Notes: generated by a model not told the origin, from the letters alone. Counted from the first letter of the stretch, positions 1 through 10,472 are shown. The stretch is DNA of 64,000 nt from Coenobita brevimanus (GCA_032717465.1 CM064657.1:18131331-18195330), one strand, 5' to 3'. Numbers and translations: made by a program.

Positions 1-165
1 CAGTCACCGAGTTTCGTAAAAAGCCATTTCACATTTGAAAATTATATGGTGGCTGTCATTCGATCGTCTTTGATGCAATCCTTACCAAAAGTAACAGACT
101 TTTGCACATCCAAATACTTGTGACTTCCTGAAGATTTGATGAACATGCGTCCACAACTTTTCGAG

Positions 166-168
<3 letters not shown>

Positions 169-243
<75 letters not shown>
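169..243. repeat. (CA)n microsatellite
   Basis: Uninterrupted CA dinucleotide array of about 37 units. It abuts the tRNA-like head of the SINE that starts at 244. Another CA array begins exactly where that SINE ends, so the SINE may have landed inside a single CA tract. Confidence 0.98.
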
Positions 244-246
<3 letters not shown>

Positions 247-492
247 CGCTGGTGCAGTGGTAACGTTCTCGCTTGCCAACTGGTGGACGGGAGTTCGCAC
301 CTCGCTCAGGTTGCGAAAAGTTTCACTGACGAAGTGGGTGGTTACTGTCCCCCTTGAGCAAGGGGACGGGTGTGTGGGTGTGTGAAGGTCACAGCCTTGC
401 CCTTAGATCGGACTATATGAGCTCTCAGCTCCCTTCCGGGAGGGTAAAAGCTGACGATCACGACCATCAAGTGATCCTGACCGACCCGGTGA

Positions 493-495
<3 letters not shown>
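244..495 (+). mobile_element. tRNA-derived SINE, family S1 (tRNA-Gly-like head)
   Basis: The first 70 bases look like a decayed tRNA. There is an A-box-like TGGTGCAGTGGTAACG at 250-265, a TTCTCGCTTGCCA anticodon-arm-like segment resembling tRNA-Gly(GCC), and a B-box-like GAGTTCGCACCTC at 291-303. A tRNA-unrelated body of about 180 bases follows, and the unit then runs into (CA)n. SINEs of this type are transcribed by RNA polymerase III and mobilised by a partner LINE. The partner cannot be told from one copy. A true tRNA gene is unlikely because the acceptor stem does not pair cleanly. Confidence 0.65.
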
Positions 496-549
<54 letters not shown>

Positions 550-564
550 GCACGCGCGCGCGCG
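496..564. repeat. (CA)n microsatellite grading into CG
   Basis: About 25 CA units, then CGCA and CG units up to 564. It may be the 3' simple-repeat tail of the SINE at 244-495 or the far half of a CA array that the SINE split. Confidence 0.97.
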
Positions 565-731
565 CTGACAAAAACTTAATTGCCTCGCCTTGTTAAAGGC
601 TGGCGATAAAAATCGAAATGTAAAACTCTTGCTTTATAGAAAGCCAACCAACAAGGACGATTTCGTTCATTATCTGTCCTCTCACAGCAACAGAATGAAA
701 CCAGGCGAAGTGATTTTTTTTTCTTGGGAAC

Positions 732-736
<5 letters not shown>

Positions 737-812
<76 letters not shown>
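737..812. repeat. (AT)n microsatellite
   Basis: 38 AT units directly adjoining the 3' end of the opposite-strand SINE at 813-1012. It is probably that SINE's expanded tail, lying inside the Penelope-like remnant. Confidence 0.97.
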
Positions 813-814
<2 letters not shown>

Positions 815-1012
815 TTCTTCAAGTTTTACATCGTGTCCCCTTTCTCGATAGGAGCTAAGGCGTTGCCCCTGGGTAGAGGACTTAGGCTTGGAGCTTGTGG
901 CACTTTATGACCGGATGCCCTTCCTGATGTCTACCAATGACCCTTGGGTGGACTCGAACATCCGACCCTTCGGACAGAGCGAAGTGCTCTAACCCACTGA
1001 GCCAGAATTAAT
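813..1012 (-). mobile_element. tRNA-derived SINE, family S3
   Basis: Read on the minus strand, the head carries TGGCTCAGTGGGTTAGAGC (A-box-like, + strand 986-1004) and a B-box-like GTTCGAGTCCAC (+ strand about 948-960). A body containing GGAAGGGCATCCGGTC follows. The 3' end leads straight into (AT)n at 737-812. It splits the Penelope-like element. The spacing of the two boxes fits an RNA polymerase III internal promoter. It could be mistaken for a tRNA gene, but the extra 130-base body and missing acceptor pairing argue for a SINE. Confidence 0.7.
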
Positions 1013-1260
1013 AGATTCATAAAAAAAGTTAAGCTACCCTGGAGGTTGACTTATAAGTCTCAAAAATAAAGCGGAAAGCATAATGTAGTGGAACAGAGGT
1101 TAATAATATGAATGTCAGTAAAGAAAATGAAAGATACATATCCGCCCCAAATTCGGACAAGGCTGCCGTAATAGGTGACTTCACAAAAAGCGGGTCTAAG
1201 AAGAGCTCCTTCATCAAGGGTAAAGATCGGCCAGCTAATGAAGGGTAAAGATGAAGTAAC

Positions 1261-1482
1261 GTTAATGAGAAGCGCCTTATTTATAGTATATCTTGTAATA
1301 GTTGCCCAAAAGTATATATAGGTGAGTCCAGGAGAGGTCTTACGAAAAGACTAACCGAACATAAGGCAGATGAGAGTAGGCGTTACAATTCAGTTTCGTT
1401 AGTCCTGATAAAGATCAGTGCCAACCTCTACCAAAATGGCAGGATTCCACGATTTTATAGCGGACGTTTGACAAAAAAATGA
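1261..1482 (+). pseudogene. GIY-YIG endonuclease domain of a Penelope-like element (fragment)
   Basis: An open stretch of 73 codons ends at TGA 1480-1482. It begins VNEKRLIYSISCNSCPKVYI and continues GESRRGLTKRLTEHKAD. The paired cysteines (CNSC), the VYIGES segment (the YIG half of GIY-YIG) and the downstream arginine and TEH histidine are the layout of the Penelope-like endonuclease. In intact elements this domain sits C-terminal to the reverse transcriptase and nicks the target DNA. The domain here is short: the expected downstream catalytic glutamate region is not seen before the stop. No start codon or promoter is associated, so it is a fossil of the surrounding element. Confidence 0.75.
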
Positions 1483-2037
1483 AAAAAAAAAAAAAACTAT
1501 GAGGCAGCACATATATGTACGAAAGAAGACACTATTCATAGAGATGGCTGTATGTGCTGGTCAGTCACTGCGGCAGTTGTAGCTTTGACCTCGTTAAATG
1601 CGATGGGATGAGGGAGCAATTAGACATAGAGAATAGCGGGGTCAGGCCATATTAAGACCACCAGGTCAGAAGAGCAGCCAACCAGCAATAGGTGCAACGA
1701 AGGTCCCAGGGACGTCCTGTGTAGAAATATCTCTGATTGCCTCACTGTGTACGGTCTCTCTGAGGATGGACTCTGTGTAGTCCAAAACGTTAGAAAAATA
1801 AAAAACGTCAACTCTTTCTTGTCTATCCCTCCCACCCATTCCTGTCCATTCGTCAGAATGTACCAATCATAACTATATCTATGCCTGCCTATGTCTATCT
1901 GTCAATCTATCGATTAATAACTCAGCAGGGTGTGTTGAAGCATATTAAGTAGGAAAAATCACATAGGAAGAGGAGCAAGTAAGGTCCCAACTATAATAGA
2001 TTGTCTCCTGAACATTCGTGATGTTAGATGAATGTTG

Positions 2038-2587
2038 TTAGAAAGGTGTTGGTAATATGGTTGTACCAAAGTGATGGTGCTATGGTGGTAGAAAAGTGTT
2101 GGTATTATGGTGGTAGAAAAGTGTTGGTATTATGGTGGTAGAAAAGTGTTGGTATTATGGTGGTAACAGGTGTTGTTATTATGGTAAACAGTGTTGGTAA
2201 TATGATGGTTGGAAAGCGATGGTATTATGGTGGTAAAAAGTGTTGGTTTTATGGTGGTAAATTTGTTGGTGGTTATAACTTTGGAATATTCTTCGTATTA
2301 TGCTGGTAGAAACGAGTTGGCATTATGATGGTAAAGAGTGTTGGTATTGTGGTGGTAAAGCTGTTGGCATTATAATGGTGGAATATTGTTCGTATTATGC
2401 TGGTAGAAACGACTTGGTATTATGGTGGTAAAAATTGTCAGTAATGTGTTGGTAAGTGTTGGTATTATGGTGACAGAGAAGTGATGTTATTATGTTTGTA
2501 CAAAATGGTTTGTATGGTGGTAAAAACTGTGGGGATTGTGGTGGTCAAAACTTAAAATGTGTTGGTATTATAGTGGTAGAAAAGTGT
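2038..2587. repeat. Degenerate ~25-bp minisatellite
   Basis: Imperfect tandem units near GTATTATGGTGGTAGAAAAG plus TGTTG. The best-preserved units are around 2090-2165. The array stops at the 5' end of LINE copy A and reappears past its poly-A tail at about 6941-6995 (GAAAAGTGTTGGTGTTGAGG), so the LINE inserted into the array. Confidence 0.9.
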
Positions 2588-3023
2588 GGAGGGAGTAGAT
2601 TGTAGCACCAGTTGAACAGTGCGGTAATCCCGAGGTGGATGGCAAGCTAGTGACAGGGAGATCTGGAGCTCCCGTTTCACTAGCCCTCAGGATCTGTTCC
2701 TGACCATCTCACTTTGTTGAATATTTTCAGTGTTTTCATTGACAAAGAAAGCAAGCCAGCATACTCCCATAATACCTCTACTTCCAACTGTGTACACCAC
2801 ACTGCATGCATATTAGATAGCACACCTTCTATTTCTATCCCTCTTAGCAATGGCCACTGCAGTATTATCAGCAAATTCGGTAGTAGCTCGGATTGCCACC
2901 ATTGTCCCCACCAGCAGGGTAGGGCTGGCGGCACAGGGCCCTCCTTGTTCACAGTTAAGTGACTATGCCGACAGCGGTTCTAGCAAACACTACTGTAGTG
3001 CTCATCAGAGGAGATGTGCGGGT

Positions 3024-3791
3024 TCAGTCATATATTTTACTGACATCTGTTGTCTTAGTACTAGTTTGAATCCTATTGACTTTTTCCTACAGTCTGTATT
3101 CTCTCTATTCCTATTGCTCACAGAAACCAAATTTCCCCCTCTACTGATATATCCTCATTTAGTTTTCCTGGTTACCATCTCCTCACAAACTTCCATAACA
3201 AGGGTGGTACCTGTTGTTATGTCAGATCAGAATATGCAGTTGATGCTATTTTGAACTTCAGCTCACTTTGATTATCCAATATACAAACTAAATTACCTAA
3301 ATCTTACCAAATATATCTGCATAATTTATCGCTCCCACAATGCTTCTTCATAACCCAGCATATCTGACTCTATATCCACCCAGCTGGCCAACCTTAGCCT
3401 CACGCTTACCACTGAACTTACCATTTTGAGTGATTTTAACTTCCAATATGTAGAGTGGTTATTGCATTCTTCCAGGACTGGCTATACTGGTCTAGAGTGC
3501 AGGCTGTTTGCAGCATCGTTTAATCTCACACAACTGGTAAACAACCAACCAGAATACCAGATAATCCTGACTATGGCGCCCATCTTTTGGGCCTATTCCT
3601 GGCAAAGAACCCAGATCAATACAGGAGAGGTACTGACACTACTTGGATCCTCTGACCACAATCTCATCAAAGTCTCATTCGTCAGTTTCCCCAGTCCTCC
3701 CCGTTCTGAACCAGTCGGGGTGACCAGATGGCACTTTGGTAGGGCAGACCGGGATGGATTTAGATTTTATCGTGCTGATATTCCATGGTAG
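3024..3791 (+). pseudogene. Apurinic-like endonuclease domain of LINE copy A (broken)
   Basis: Fragments in different frames give LLLTETKF (the catalytic-glutamate motif, codons at 3114-3131), a degenerate DFNFQYVEWL (the GDFN motif, about 3433) and LLGSSDHNLIKVSF (the SDH motif, about 3645). These appear in the order expected for the APE-type nuclease that nicks the target in LINE retrotransposition. The block ends with a WHFGRADRDGF segment that also occurs, less decayed, in copy D (WHFGAEG). Frames shift at least twice and stops are present, so no functional protein is made. Confidence 0.75.
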
Positions 3792-4366
3792 TCTTTATTC
3801 TCCACTGACATAAATTCTGTCGAGTCCTATATTAATGAATTAATACAAGCTGGTATGGAATTGTTCATACCCCGTCAATACTTTACTAAAAGATCTGACT
3901 CCCCCAAATAGTTTGATAGCAATTGTGCCAGGGAAACGACCCCAAAGTCCTTAGCATATAACGTTGACTTAAAATAAAAAGAAATTTTATAAAATCTGAA
4001 TCCTGCAATCAATTTAAGATTGTGAGAAACCATGCAAAAGCAATAATAAATCTCCCTAAATCACACCTTCTTCACAACCAAGCATCAAATCTATTGAATA
4101 ATCCTAATGACAATAGAATATTCTGATCAACTCCCAGTGTTTCTGTAACAACTTGAACCCATTCCCCCACTAAAATCTTCAGATGGAAACATTAAAAATG
4201 ACCCACATGGAAAAGCGAACATCCTTGCTAGTATGTTTGCCACAAATTCTATCTTAGAGGAAGTTAGTCAGAGCGTCCCAGTTCTAGAACTTGACTTTCC
4301 CGAAATTGCTCCTCTTAAGATACAAACAAAGTATGTACAATCCACCCTAGACAATTTACCAACCAA

Positions 4367-4542
4367 CAAAGCTCCAGGTCCAGTTGGAATTCCTCCAGTC
4401 GTGATGAAAAAGTGTTCCCCAGGACCTGTTCCTGCTCTACCTAAATTATACCGACAAAGCTCCAGGTCCAGATGGAATTCCTCCAATCGTGTTGAAAAAG
4501 TGTTTTCCAGAACCTGCTACTGATCTAGCTAAATTATTCAGA
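4367..4542 (+). repeat. 88-bp tandem duplication inside LINE copy A
   Basis: The segment starting CAAAGCTCCAGGTCCAG at 4367 is repeated starting at 4455 with about a dozen differences. Copy B has only one unit, so the duplication arose in copy A. It duplicates the APGPVGIPP segment and shifts the frame. Confidence 0.85.
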
Positions 4543-5337
4543 CTATACATCCGTACTTTTTCATTCCCTAATTCTTGGAAAGAAACATTATCCACCCAAT
4601 CCCGAAGAAAGGAAGTTTTTCTGACCCTTCTGATTATAGACCAATAGCTATCACATCTTCTCTTAGTAAAGTATTTGAGATTGTAATTAATAAACATAAT
4701 TAAACATCTTGAATCCAACAGCTTAATTAGTGATAGACAGCATGATTTTCGCCGTGAAAGATCCACTGTTGATATACTCAATCTTTTATCTCATACAATC
4801 CATCAGTCAACTGACCAACATGGGGAAACCCATGCAGTAGCCTTTGATATTCCTAAATCTTTTGACAGTGTGTCACCGTTCCCTGCTGTCCAAACTCCAT
4901 TGCTATGGCCTATCATCTTTTGTTCCACTGGATTTCCTCATATCTCAGAGACAGATTCCTAAGAGTAAAAGTGAATGATGTATATTCCATTTTCCACCCA
5001 GTTAATGCCAGCGTGCCCCAAGGATCAGTTCTGACTCCAACCCTATTCCTTATTCATATTAATGATCTCTTATCCATCACCCATAATCCCATTCACTCAT
5101 ATGCAAATGACTCAACACTTCACCGTTCCTTCACACTTAAACACCCATTCACAAAGTTTAGCATCTCTAACTCGCAACCCAGTACTCTAGTCTTCATAAA
5201 TCGAGACTTATCTAAGATCACTGAATGCGGACAAAGTAACATTGTCCCATTTAATGCTAGGAAAACCAAATATATACAGTTTACTAATGTACAGATATTA
5301 CCTGATTCCTCTATTATCTTCAGTGCTACTAGTATTT

Positions 5338-6151
5338 ACCTCGCCCGGACGGAGTCCGACGACGTATTGTTTTTGGTCGAATTTGTTTGTTTCATTGTTT
5401 GTTAGCAACATTACAGAAAAACAGCTGAATGAAATTACATAAAACTTTCATGTAGGCACTGGTCCCAAAAGAAAGTGTTTGAATTTTGGAGGTAATCGAG
5501 TGACCTGGAAAGGTCAAAATCAAGGTCACAGATTTTCAGAGGGCTATAACTTGAAAACAGTTGAAGATATATTTACTACTAGGAACATAGAGGAACTCGT
5601 AATATGGGCTTTCATTTGGCACCGAGACCCTTGACTTTGAGTGGCCTTGAAAGGTCAAATTCAAGACCATGGATAATCTGGGAGCTATAACTCAAAACTG
5701 GTTGAAGATACAGAGATAATTACTGTTATCAACATATAGGAAAATCCATATGTGTTTTTAATTAGTACCTTGACCTTTGACTGTAACTGATTTTAAAAGG
5801 TTAAACTCAAGGTCATTGATATTCAGGGGGTCATAACTCGAAACTCGTTGAAGATAGAGATATTTTCTGTCACCAAGATATTGGAAGTCTTATATGGGCA
5901 TTCATTTGGCAGCATGACCTTTGACCTTGAGTGACCCTGAGAGATCAAATGCAAGATCGCAGATTTTCAAAGGGCATAACTTGAAAACATTTGGGCCATT
6001 ACCTTAGACTTTAATTGTGCACTGACACTATATGGCAGAAACGCGTCAGTATTTAACAGCAAAAAAAACTAATACGGTAATAAAAATAATAATAATAATA
6101 ATAATAATAATAACTGCTGTCGAGGGACGTTTGTTGTGCTTGGTACCACTT
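5338..6151. mobile_element. Unclassified ~810-bp insertion with four ~143-bp AGGTCA-containing tandem units
   Basis: Absent from copies B and C at the matching point, so it is an insertion into LINE copy A. From about 5501 to 6000 it holds four diverged units (starting near 5501, 5641, 5788 and 5931), each with TGACC-TGAAAGGTCAAA-TCAAGGTCA and a GGGCTATAACTTGAAAAC block. It ends with an (AAT)n run at 6085-6113. No convincing terminal inverted repeats were found. A related AGGTCA-rich repeat lies at 46,915-47,390. Confidence 0.65.
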
Positions 6152-6940
6152 GTCCTATCTCTAAAAGTGTTGAAATTCTCAGTGTTTTACCTTCAACTAG
6201 ACCTCTCATGTTAGATCACTTGCTAAATCGCTTCAAAGAGACTTGGATTATTGCACACAGTCCACAGCTTCTTCGCTGAAGAGCAGCTGGCTATAATTTA
6301 CAACAGTCATGTGTGTTGTCAGCTGGAACATTGCTCACCTTTTTGGAGTGGATGTGGAGAGGTTGTACGAAAACAACTGGACAAAATTCAGAACAAATTT
6401 AGAAGAATTTTTAATAACCCTGCATTTACAAATGAACTACCTTCCCTACAATTAAGAAGGAATGTTGCCTTCCTTACATTATTTTACAGATATTTTCATT
6501 GCAAACGCTCAGACGAAGTTCCATCCATTGTGCCACCTCTCCACGCTTTCCCCCGTGCTACACAGGCATCTTGTAGCGCTCATGACTGTACTGTCACATT
6601 GCCATATTGCAGAACTTCTGCCTATCAGATTTTTTTTTTTTACTCCCTGAGCTGCATCTCTCCCCACGGGGGAGAGTATTTTGGGAGAGTGTCGTCCTGT
6701 CTTGGCTACCCCCCTTTCTTTGGGGGAAGCATCCTAGGTATATAACTAGATAGATAGCATCTCTATGGAACTCGCATCCCTAGAATAGTTTCTCCACTAA
6801 CTTCAACCTACAGCACTTCAAGTCCAACTGTTACGATTTTTTTGTGAATGGAGGACACCTGTAATCTGGTGAGTGGATTATTATTTTTTTTTATGTTTTT
6901 CCTTCATCTATTCATCTGAAAAAAAAAAAAAAAAAAAAAA

Positions 6941-7648
6941 CTGGCGTTATGACAGCAGAAAAGTGTTGGTGTTGAGGTGGTACGAAAAAGGTAGAAGAAG
7001 GTGCTGAAAGTCAGGAGAAGAAATGAATGGGTCCGAGGGCCGTAGTGTAAATTACTATGAATATTTTCTTAGTGATTTATTTTGCACACATTAATATCCT
7101 CTTGTATGTTACTGATACAACTTATATTGATATTAAAACTCTGCAAAATGCGAGAGAATCGTTTTTAAGGTGGATTATGGGAAAAAGAAATGCACAGAAC
7201 CAGATGCTACGAAGCCCGTTTTAACACCAAGAATAAGGTCCAAGTTCTAAAGTTAATGACTGGCAGACCTTTCAACCTTTTCAGTTCGGTGACATGGAAA
7301 AAGATGAGTGTACCAGTTTTTGGGATCTGGTGAAGGACTAAACCTCTCTATTAAGAAGAGTTTCACCCAGAAAACCTTTTCTTAATGGTTAGCTCGAGTT
7401 GGGAAGGAGTGTGTACGGAAGAGACGGGACACATATGAGATAGCTGCTTATTTTAAGAGTCTGTAGTTTATTCCTCCAGAGTACAACTTGCTTAGTTGAT
7501 TAACATCCAAGTACCCATTCGTTGCTATTGCTAGGTGACCAGGATTATGGTAACTGAGGAAAAGTGTCCGGCAATTCCATTGTCCTTATAGTTGAATATG
7601 CTAATGCTGCACCACCGGCGACTTACCCGTTTACTTAATTCTTGCAGC
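6941..7648. other. Minisatellite remainder and unassigned sequence
   Basis: The first ~55 bases continue the 25-bp minisatellite beyond LINE copy A. The rest shows no open frame, RNA signal or repeat that I recognise. Confidence 0.6.
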
Positions 7649-7656
7649 CTCTAGAC
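7649..7656. repeat. 8-bp target site duplication, left (CTCTAGAC)
   Basis: Identical to 9168-9175 and directly outside the terminal inverted repeat of the hAT element. Confidence 0.9.
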
Positions 7657-9167
7657 CAGTGGTTCTTAACCTGGGGTAATTACTCCCAAAGGGGTAATTT
7701 TGCTTTTTCAAAGGGGTAGTATCATTAAAACATTGCTCGACGATTTTTCTCTTTTTCTTTTTTATAAAATGATAAAACATAGGCTATGTTATGCTGTTGC
7801 AACCCTCCTAGCTGACCAAGCACATACCCCCCCCCCACCTCCCTGCACACCTAACTAAGGACATTAGTGGCCCCCCTCCCCCAATCTTTTAAAGGTGGGC
7901 GTACAAAGAACACCTTGAGGACACATGACTTGGGCCTTTCAGATTCCTTTTGTGGGTCATATTGAAATCTCTGGATTTTTTTTCTTTGCTTTTTCAAAAA
8001 AAAAAAAAAAAAAAAAACACTTATGACACACCATTCTACCTATCAAAAGGCACCAGTTCACTGTAAGACAAATAACTACGTAAAGTTTCATGACTCTATA
8101 GTGAATACTTTCTGAATTCTGACCCGGAAGTGAAATTTCTATGCCTGGCCAGTCGCCCTGCCGCCCAACTCCACGGACGGACACTTTGTGATCCCAGTGG
8201 TGATAATTAACACCCTTCTTTGGCTTTGTCATGTGGAGAGTAATAAGATTATCATGAGCAGGATCTAGCTACTTTCTGGATAAAGCTTGTTAAAGAGTAC
8301 ACCATTCTATCACAGTAAGAAAGATCCTGAAACCTTTTGCAGCTACCACTGCAACATGGACTTCTCTGCTATGCTAAAAAAAAAAGACCAATAACAGGAT
8401 GCTTAATGACTATGACATGCAATGTGTGTTGCCTATAACTGAGCCACACGTAGAACAGAGGCAATGTTACACTGTTACAACCCTCCATCTGACCAAGCAC
8501 ATACCCTCCACCTCCCTGCACACCTAACCAAGCTCATTACGGCCCTCCTCCCCACTCCCCTCAATCTTTTTTTTTTTTTTTTTTTAAGATGGGACTAAGA
8601 AGAACAACTTGAAGGCACATAACCTGGGTCCTTCATATTTCTTGCACAGGTCGGATTGAAATATGATTTTATTTTTACTTTTTAATTATTAAGAAAAAAA
8701 AAAACTACTTAAGACACAGCATTCTATCTGTCAAAAGGCACCAGCTTACTATAAAACACATAACTGTAAAATTTCATGACTTTAAATTGAATACTTTCTG
8801 AATTCTGGCCCAGAAACGAAATCCCTACGCCCGGCCAGCTGCCTTGCCGCCCAGCTGTACGGACGGACAATTAGTGATCCCATTGGTAACAACACCCTTC
8901 ACAGACTTTGTCAGGTGGAGGGTAAAAAACTGATTAGAGAAAAAACTGTTCCAACCACCACACCAAAAGTCTAACCAAGTGTATGTTCCAATGAAAGCAC
9001 ATAATGTAGTTCTGATTCTTTCTATAGCTTGTACAGTCAGTTGGAAAATAAATTACCAGTATCATAATGTTTTTCTACTCTTTTTCTCTGTTTAAGTGGG
9101 ATGGGGTAGTAAAAGTCTATCCTGGTGAGCCAAGAGGTAATGTCGGCAAAAGGGTTAAGAACCACTG
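7657..9167. mobile_element. Non-autonomous hAT element (Charlie-like termini)
   Basis: The left end reads CAGTGGTTCTTAACCTGGG. The right end reads GGGTTAAGAACCACTG, giving a 15-base inverted repeat with the CAGTGGTTCT signature of hAT elements. Perfect 8-bp target duplications CTCTAGAC flank it at 7649-7656 and 9168-9175, the size hAT transposases make. No transposase frame is present. The interior contains a direct duplication (about 7781-8243 and 8459-8925) plus several A/T and C runs. It must have moved using a transposase supplied in trans. Confidence 0.9.
7781..8925 (+). repeat. Internal direct duplication of ~465 bp within the hAT element
   Basis: Unit 1 (about 7781-8243) and unit 2 (about 8459-8925) share the order CAACCCTCC, GACCAAGCACATACC, CACTCCC-type runs, a T or A run, TCAAAAGGCACCAG, TTTCTGAATTCTG and a CGGACGGACA block, offset by about 680 bases. 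Divergence is moderate, so the duplication is not very recent. Confidence 0.8.
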
Positions 9168-9175
9168 CTCTAGAC
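9168..9175. repeat. 8-bp target site duplication, right (CTCTAGAC)
   Basis: Identical to 7649-7656. Removing the element and one copy gives a continuous flank. Confidence 0.9.
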
Positions 9176-10131
9176 CATTTAATCAAGAAGGACTGTTCAA
9201 AACTGTGTGGTTAGATATAGCCTTCAGTACTTCTTTCTATGTCAGCGGGTTCTCTTAAGCTGAATATAATCGTCCGGTAGCAAGAAGAATCAAATTTGTC
9301 GTTCTCTTCCGATGCAGTGTCATAAATGCTCTGTTACTGTGCTTGATGTGGGATGCAACACAAATAAAGGGTATGAGTGAAACATCAGATATGAGTTGTT
9401 CAGTGTCAGTTTTATGCCACTCCCCACATGATTTGCTGTGATTCAAGTTAACTGTCAACTCTTCTCACGTGGACCCATGCTTTCACAAGTATTCACCTAC
9501 ACCCGCTGTGTACCAATGTGGCAAATAGATATAAGATACACTGAAACAAATCTCCCACGACTTTTTGTGTGGCCACGGCCTAGTAGTATTAATGACTATA
9601 CGAGTAGCCAACAGTATTGTATACCTCACTGATGTGATAATCCACGTCATTCCGAGGGGTCTCACCTATATTGATCTGAATCATCTGCATATCTGTTTAT
9701 CTGACATTTATTTTCAACATTGAAGATTGAAGTTACCAGTCGCTCGTCTCTGAGCAGCATTACGAGGGCCATAAACCCTAACCCCCATGTGGATGTAAAA
9801 CTTTATGGCAGCGTCTTAACCTTCTGGATCACCATGCTTACCTTTGATTATATGGCTACCACCCATCCCAGTAAATGGTTTGGGGGGCCCCAAGATACCA
9901 TTTGGCTTCTTACTCAGTGTCGATTAATGTGAAGATGGCCCTGTGTAAAGTGAGTGGCGATAGACAAATACCATGGAACTGCTGGTGCTTATGAAACTGG
10001 ATTCTAACCTTAACAGCGTTAGGTGATCTGGGTATAATCGTCTGGTGGTGATCAGAATAAAATGAGAAAGATGGGATTTGACTGAAGAGTTAACCTATCG
10101 CTGTGATGATGTAATGTTTTAGTTTTTCCTC

Positions 10132-10136
<5 letters not shown>
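9176..10136. other. Unassigned sequence
   Basis: I see no coding signature, RNA gene or repeat here. Short open frames have no recognisable domain. Confidence 0.5.
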
Positions 10137-10183
<47 letters not shown>

Positions 10184-10187
10184 TTTA
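10137..10187. repeat. (TC)n microsatellite with T run
   Basis: About 19 TC units followed by 12 T. The 290 bases to the next array are unassigned. Confidence 0.97.
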
Positions 10188-10472
10188 GCTCAGGATATAC
10201 GTTCGTAACAGAAGGGATTACATGAAATCTCCATTAAGCTCTTCGGCAGTAAGTCTCCCTTCTATACTGAATAATAAGTATCTGATAGCTGCAAAAATGA
10301 ATTATACAGGATATCTTCGTGTTGGAGAAGGTAAGCAATGGAGCGAAGAATTAGCTGTGGGATGCAGGGTAGTAAATTAGATGGCACAGGAGTCATCACA
10401 GGTTCCCTAGAGATTTATGTTGTCTACTACATCTTGATATCTTCTGCGTTATTTACCTACACTTTGAAAGTC

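Larger units (their letters stand above)
590..1840 (+). mobile_element. Penelope-like element remnant, interrupted by a SINE
   Basis: Two Penelope-like protein blocks lie on the same strand. The segment at 600-715 reads LLYRKPTNKDDFVHYLSSHS, which matches the conserved end of the Penelope-like reverse transcriptase (a YRKPTN core followed by H and S residues). At 1261-1482 a GIY-YIG endonuclease block follows. Between them (737-1012) a (TA)n array and an opposite-strand SINE have been inserted. The sequence near 1770-1800 has the AAACGT signature often seen just before the 3' ends of these elements. The copy is truncated upstream and dead. The 3' limit is approximate. Confidence 0.7.
4233..6830 (+). 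pseudogene. Reverse transcriptase of LINE copy A (broken, inactive active site)
   Basis: The order of motifs is NKAPGPVGIPP, HPIPKKGS, YRPIAITSS, AFDIPKSFDSV, VPQGSVLTPTLFLIHINDLL and HSYANDSTLH, followed after 6152 by the C-terminal QLEHCSPFWSGCGEV and LRRNVAFLTLFYRYF blocks. The catalytic YADD box has become YAND, losing an aspartate needed for polymerisation. An in-frame-breaking 88-bp duplication lies at 4367-4542, and an ~810-bp insertion separates the polymerase core from the C-terminal region. Relatives B and C keep the two parts contiguous, which fixes the insertion limits. This is a decayed LINE polymerase, not a host gene. Confidence 0.82.
2588..6940 (+). mobile_element. Jockey/CR1-like LINE, copy A (family J1, decayed, nearly full length)
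   Basis: The copy runs from a 5' leader (about 2588) through an endonuclease (about 3024-3791) and a reverse transcriptase (about 4233-5337 and 6152-6830) to a poly-A tail at about 6920-6940. Its leader matches the leader of copy D at 38,668. Its 3' end matches copies B (15,044) and C (32,992), including the GGACACC-TGTAATCTGG segment before the tail. It sits in the minisatellite and is itself split at 5338-6151 by an unrelated AGGTCA-rich repeat. Multiple stops, an 88-bp tandem duplication and a mutated active site show it is dead. The Jockey-versus-CR1 assignment is uncertain. Confidence 0.82.

Noticed and set aside
42..300. Open frames coding for alternating C-V or T-H residues
   Set aside because: They are translations of the (CA)n array, not genes. 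The same applies to Y-I runs in (TA)n and S-L or R-E runs in (TC)n and (GA)n.
244..315. Genuine tRNA-Gly gene
   Set aside because: Box sequences are present but acceptor and T-arm pairing is poor, and a SINE body follows. The same reasoning rejects tRNA genes at 930-1010, 14,495-14,563, 18,300-18,370, 25,545-25,615 and 45,855-45,920.
9772..9790. Telomere-like AACCCTAACCC (and AACCTTAACCCTAAC at 52,861)
   Set aside because: Only two or three units with no array, and arthropod telomeres are usually TTAGG. Chance occurrences.
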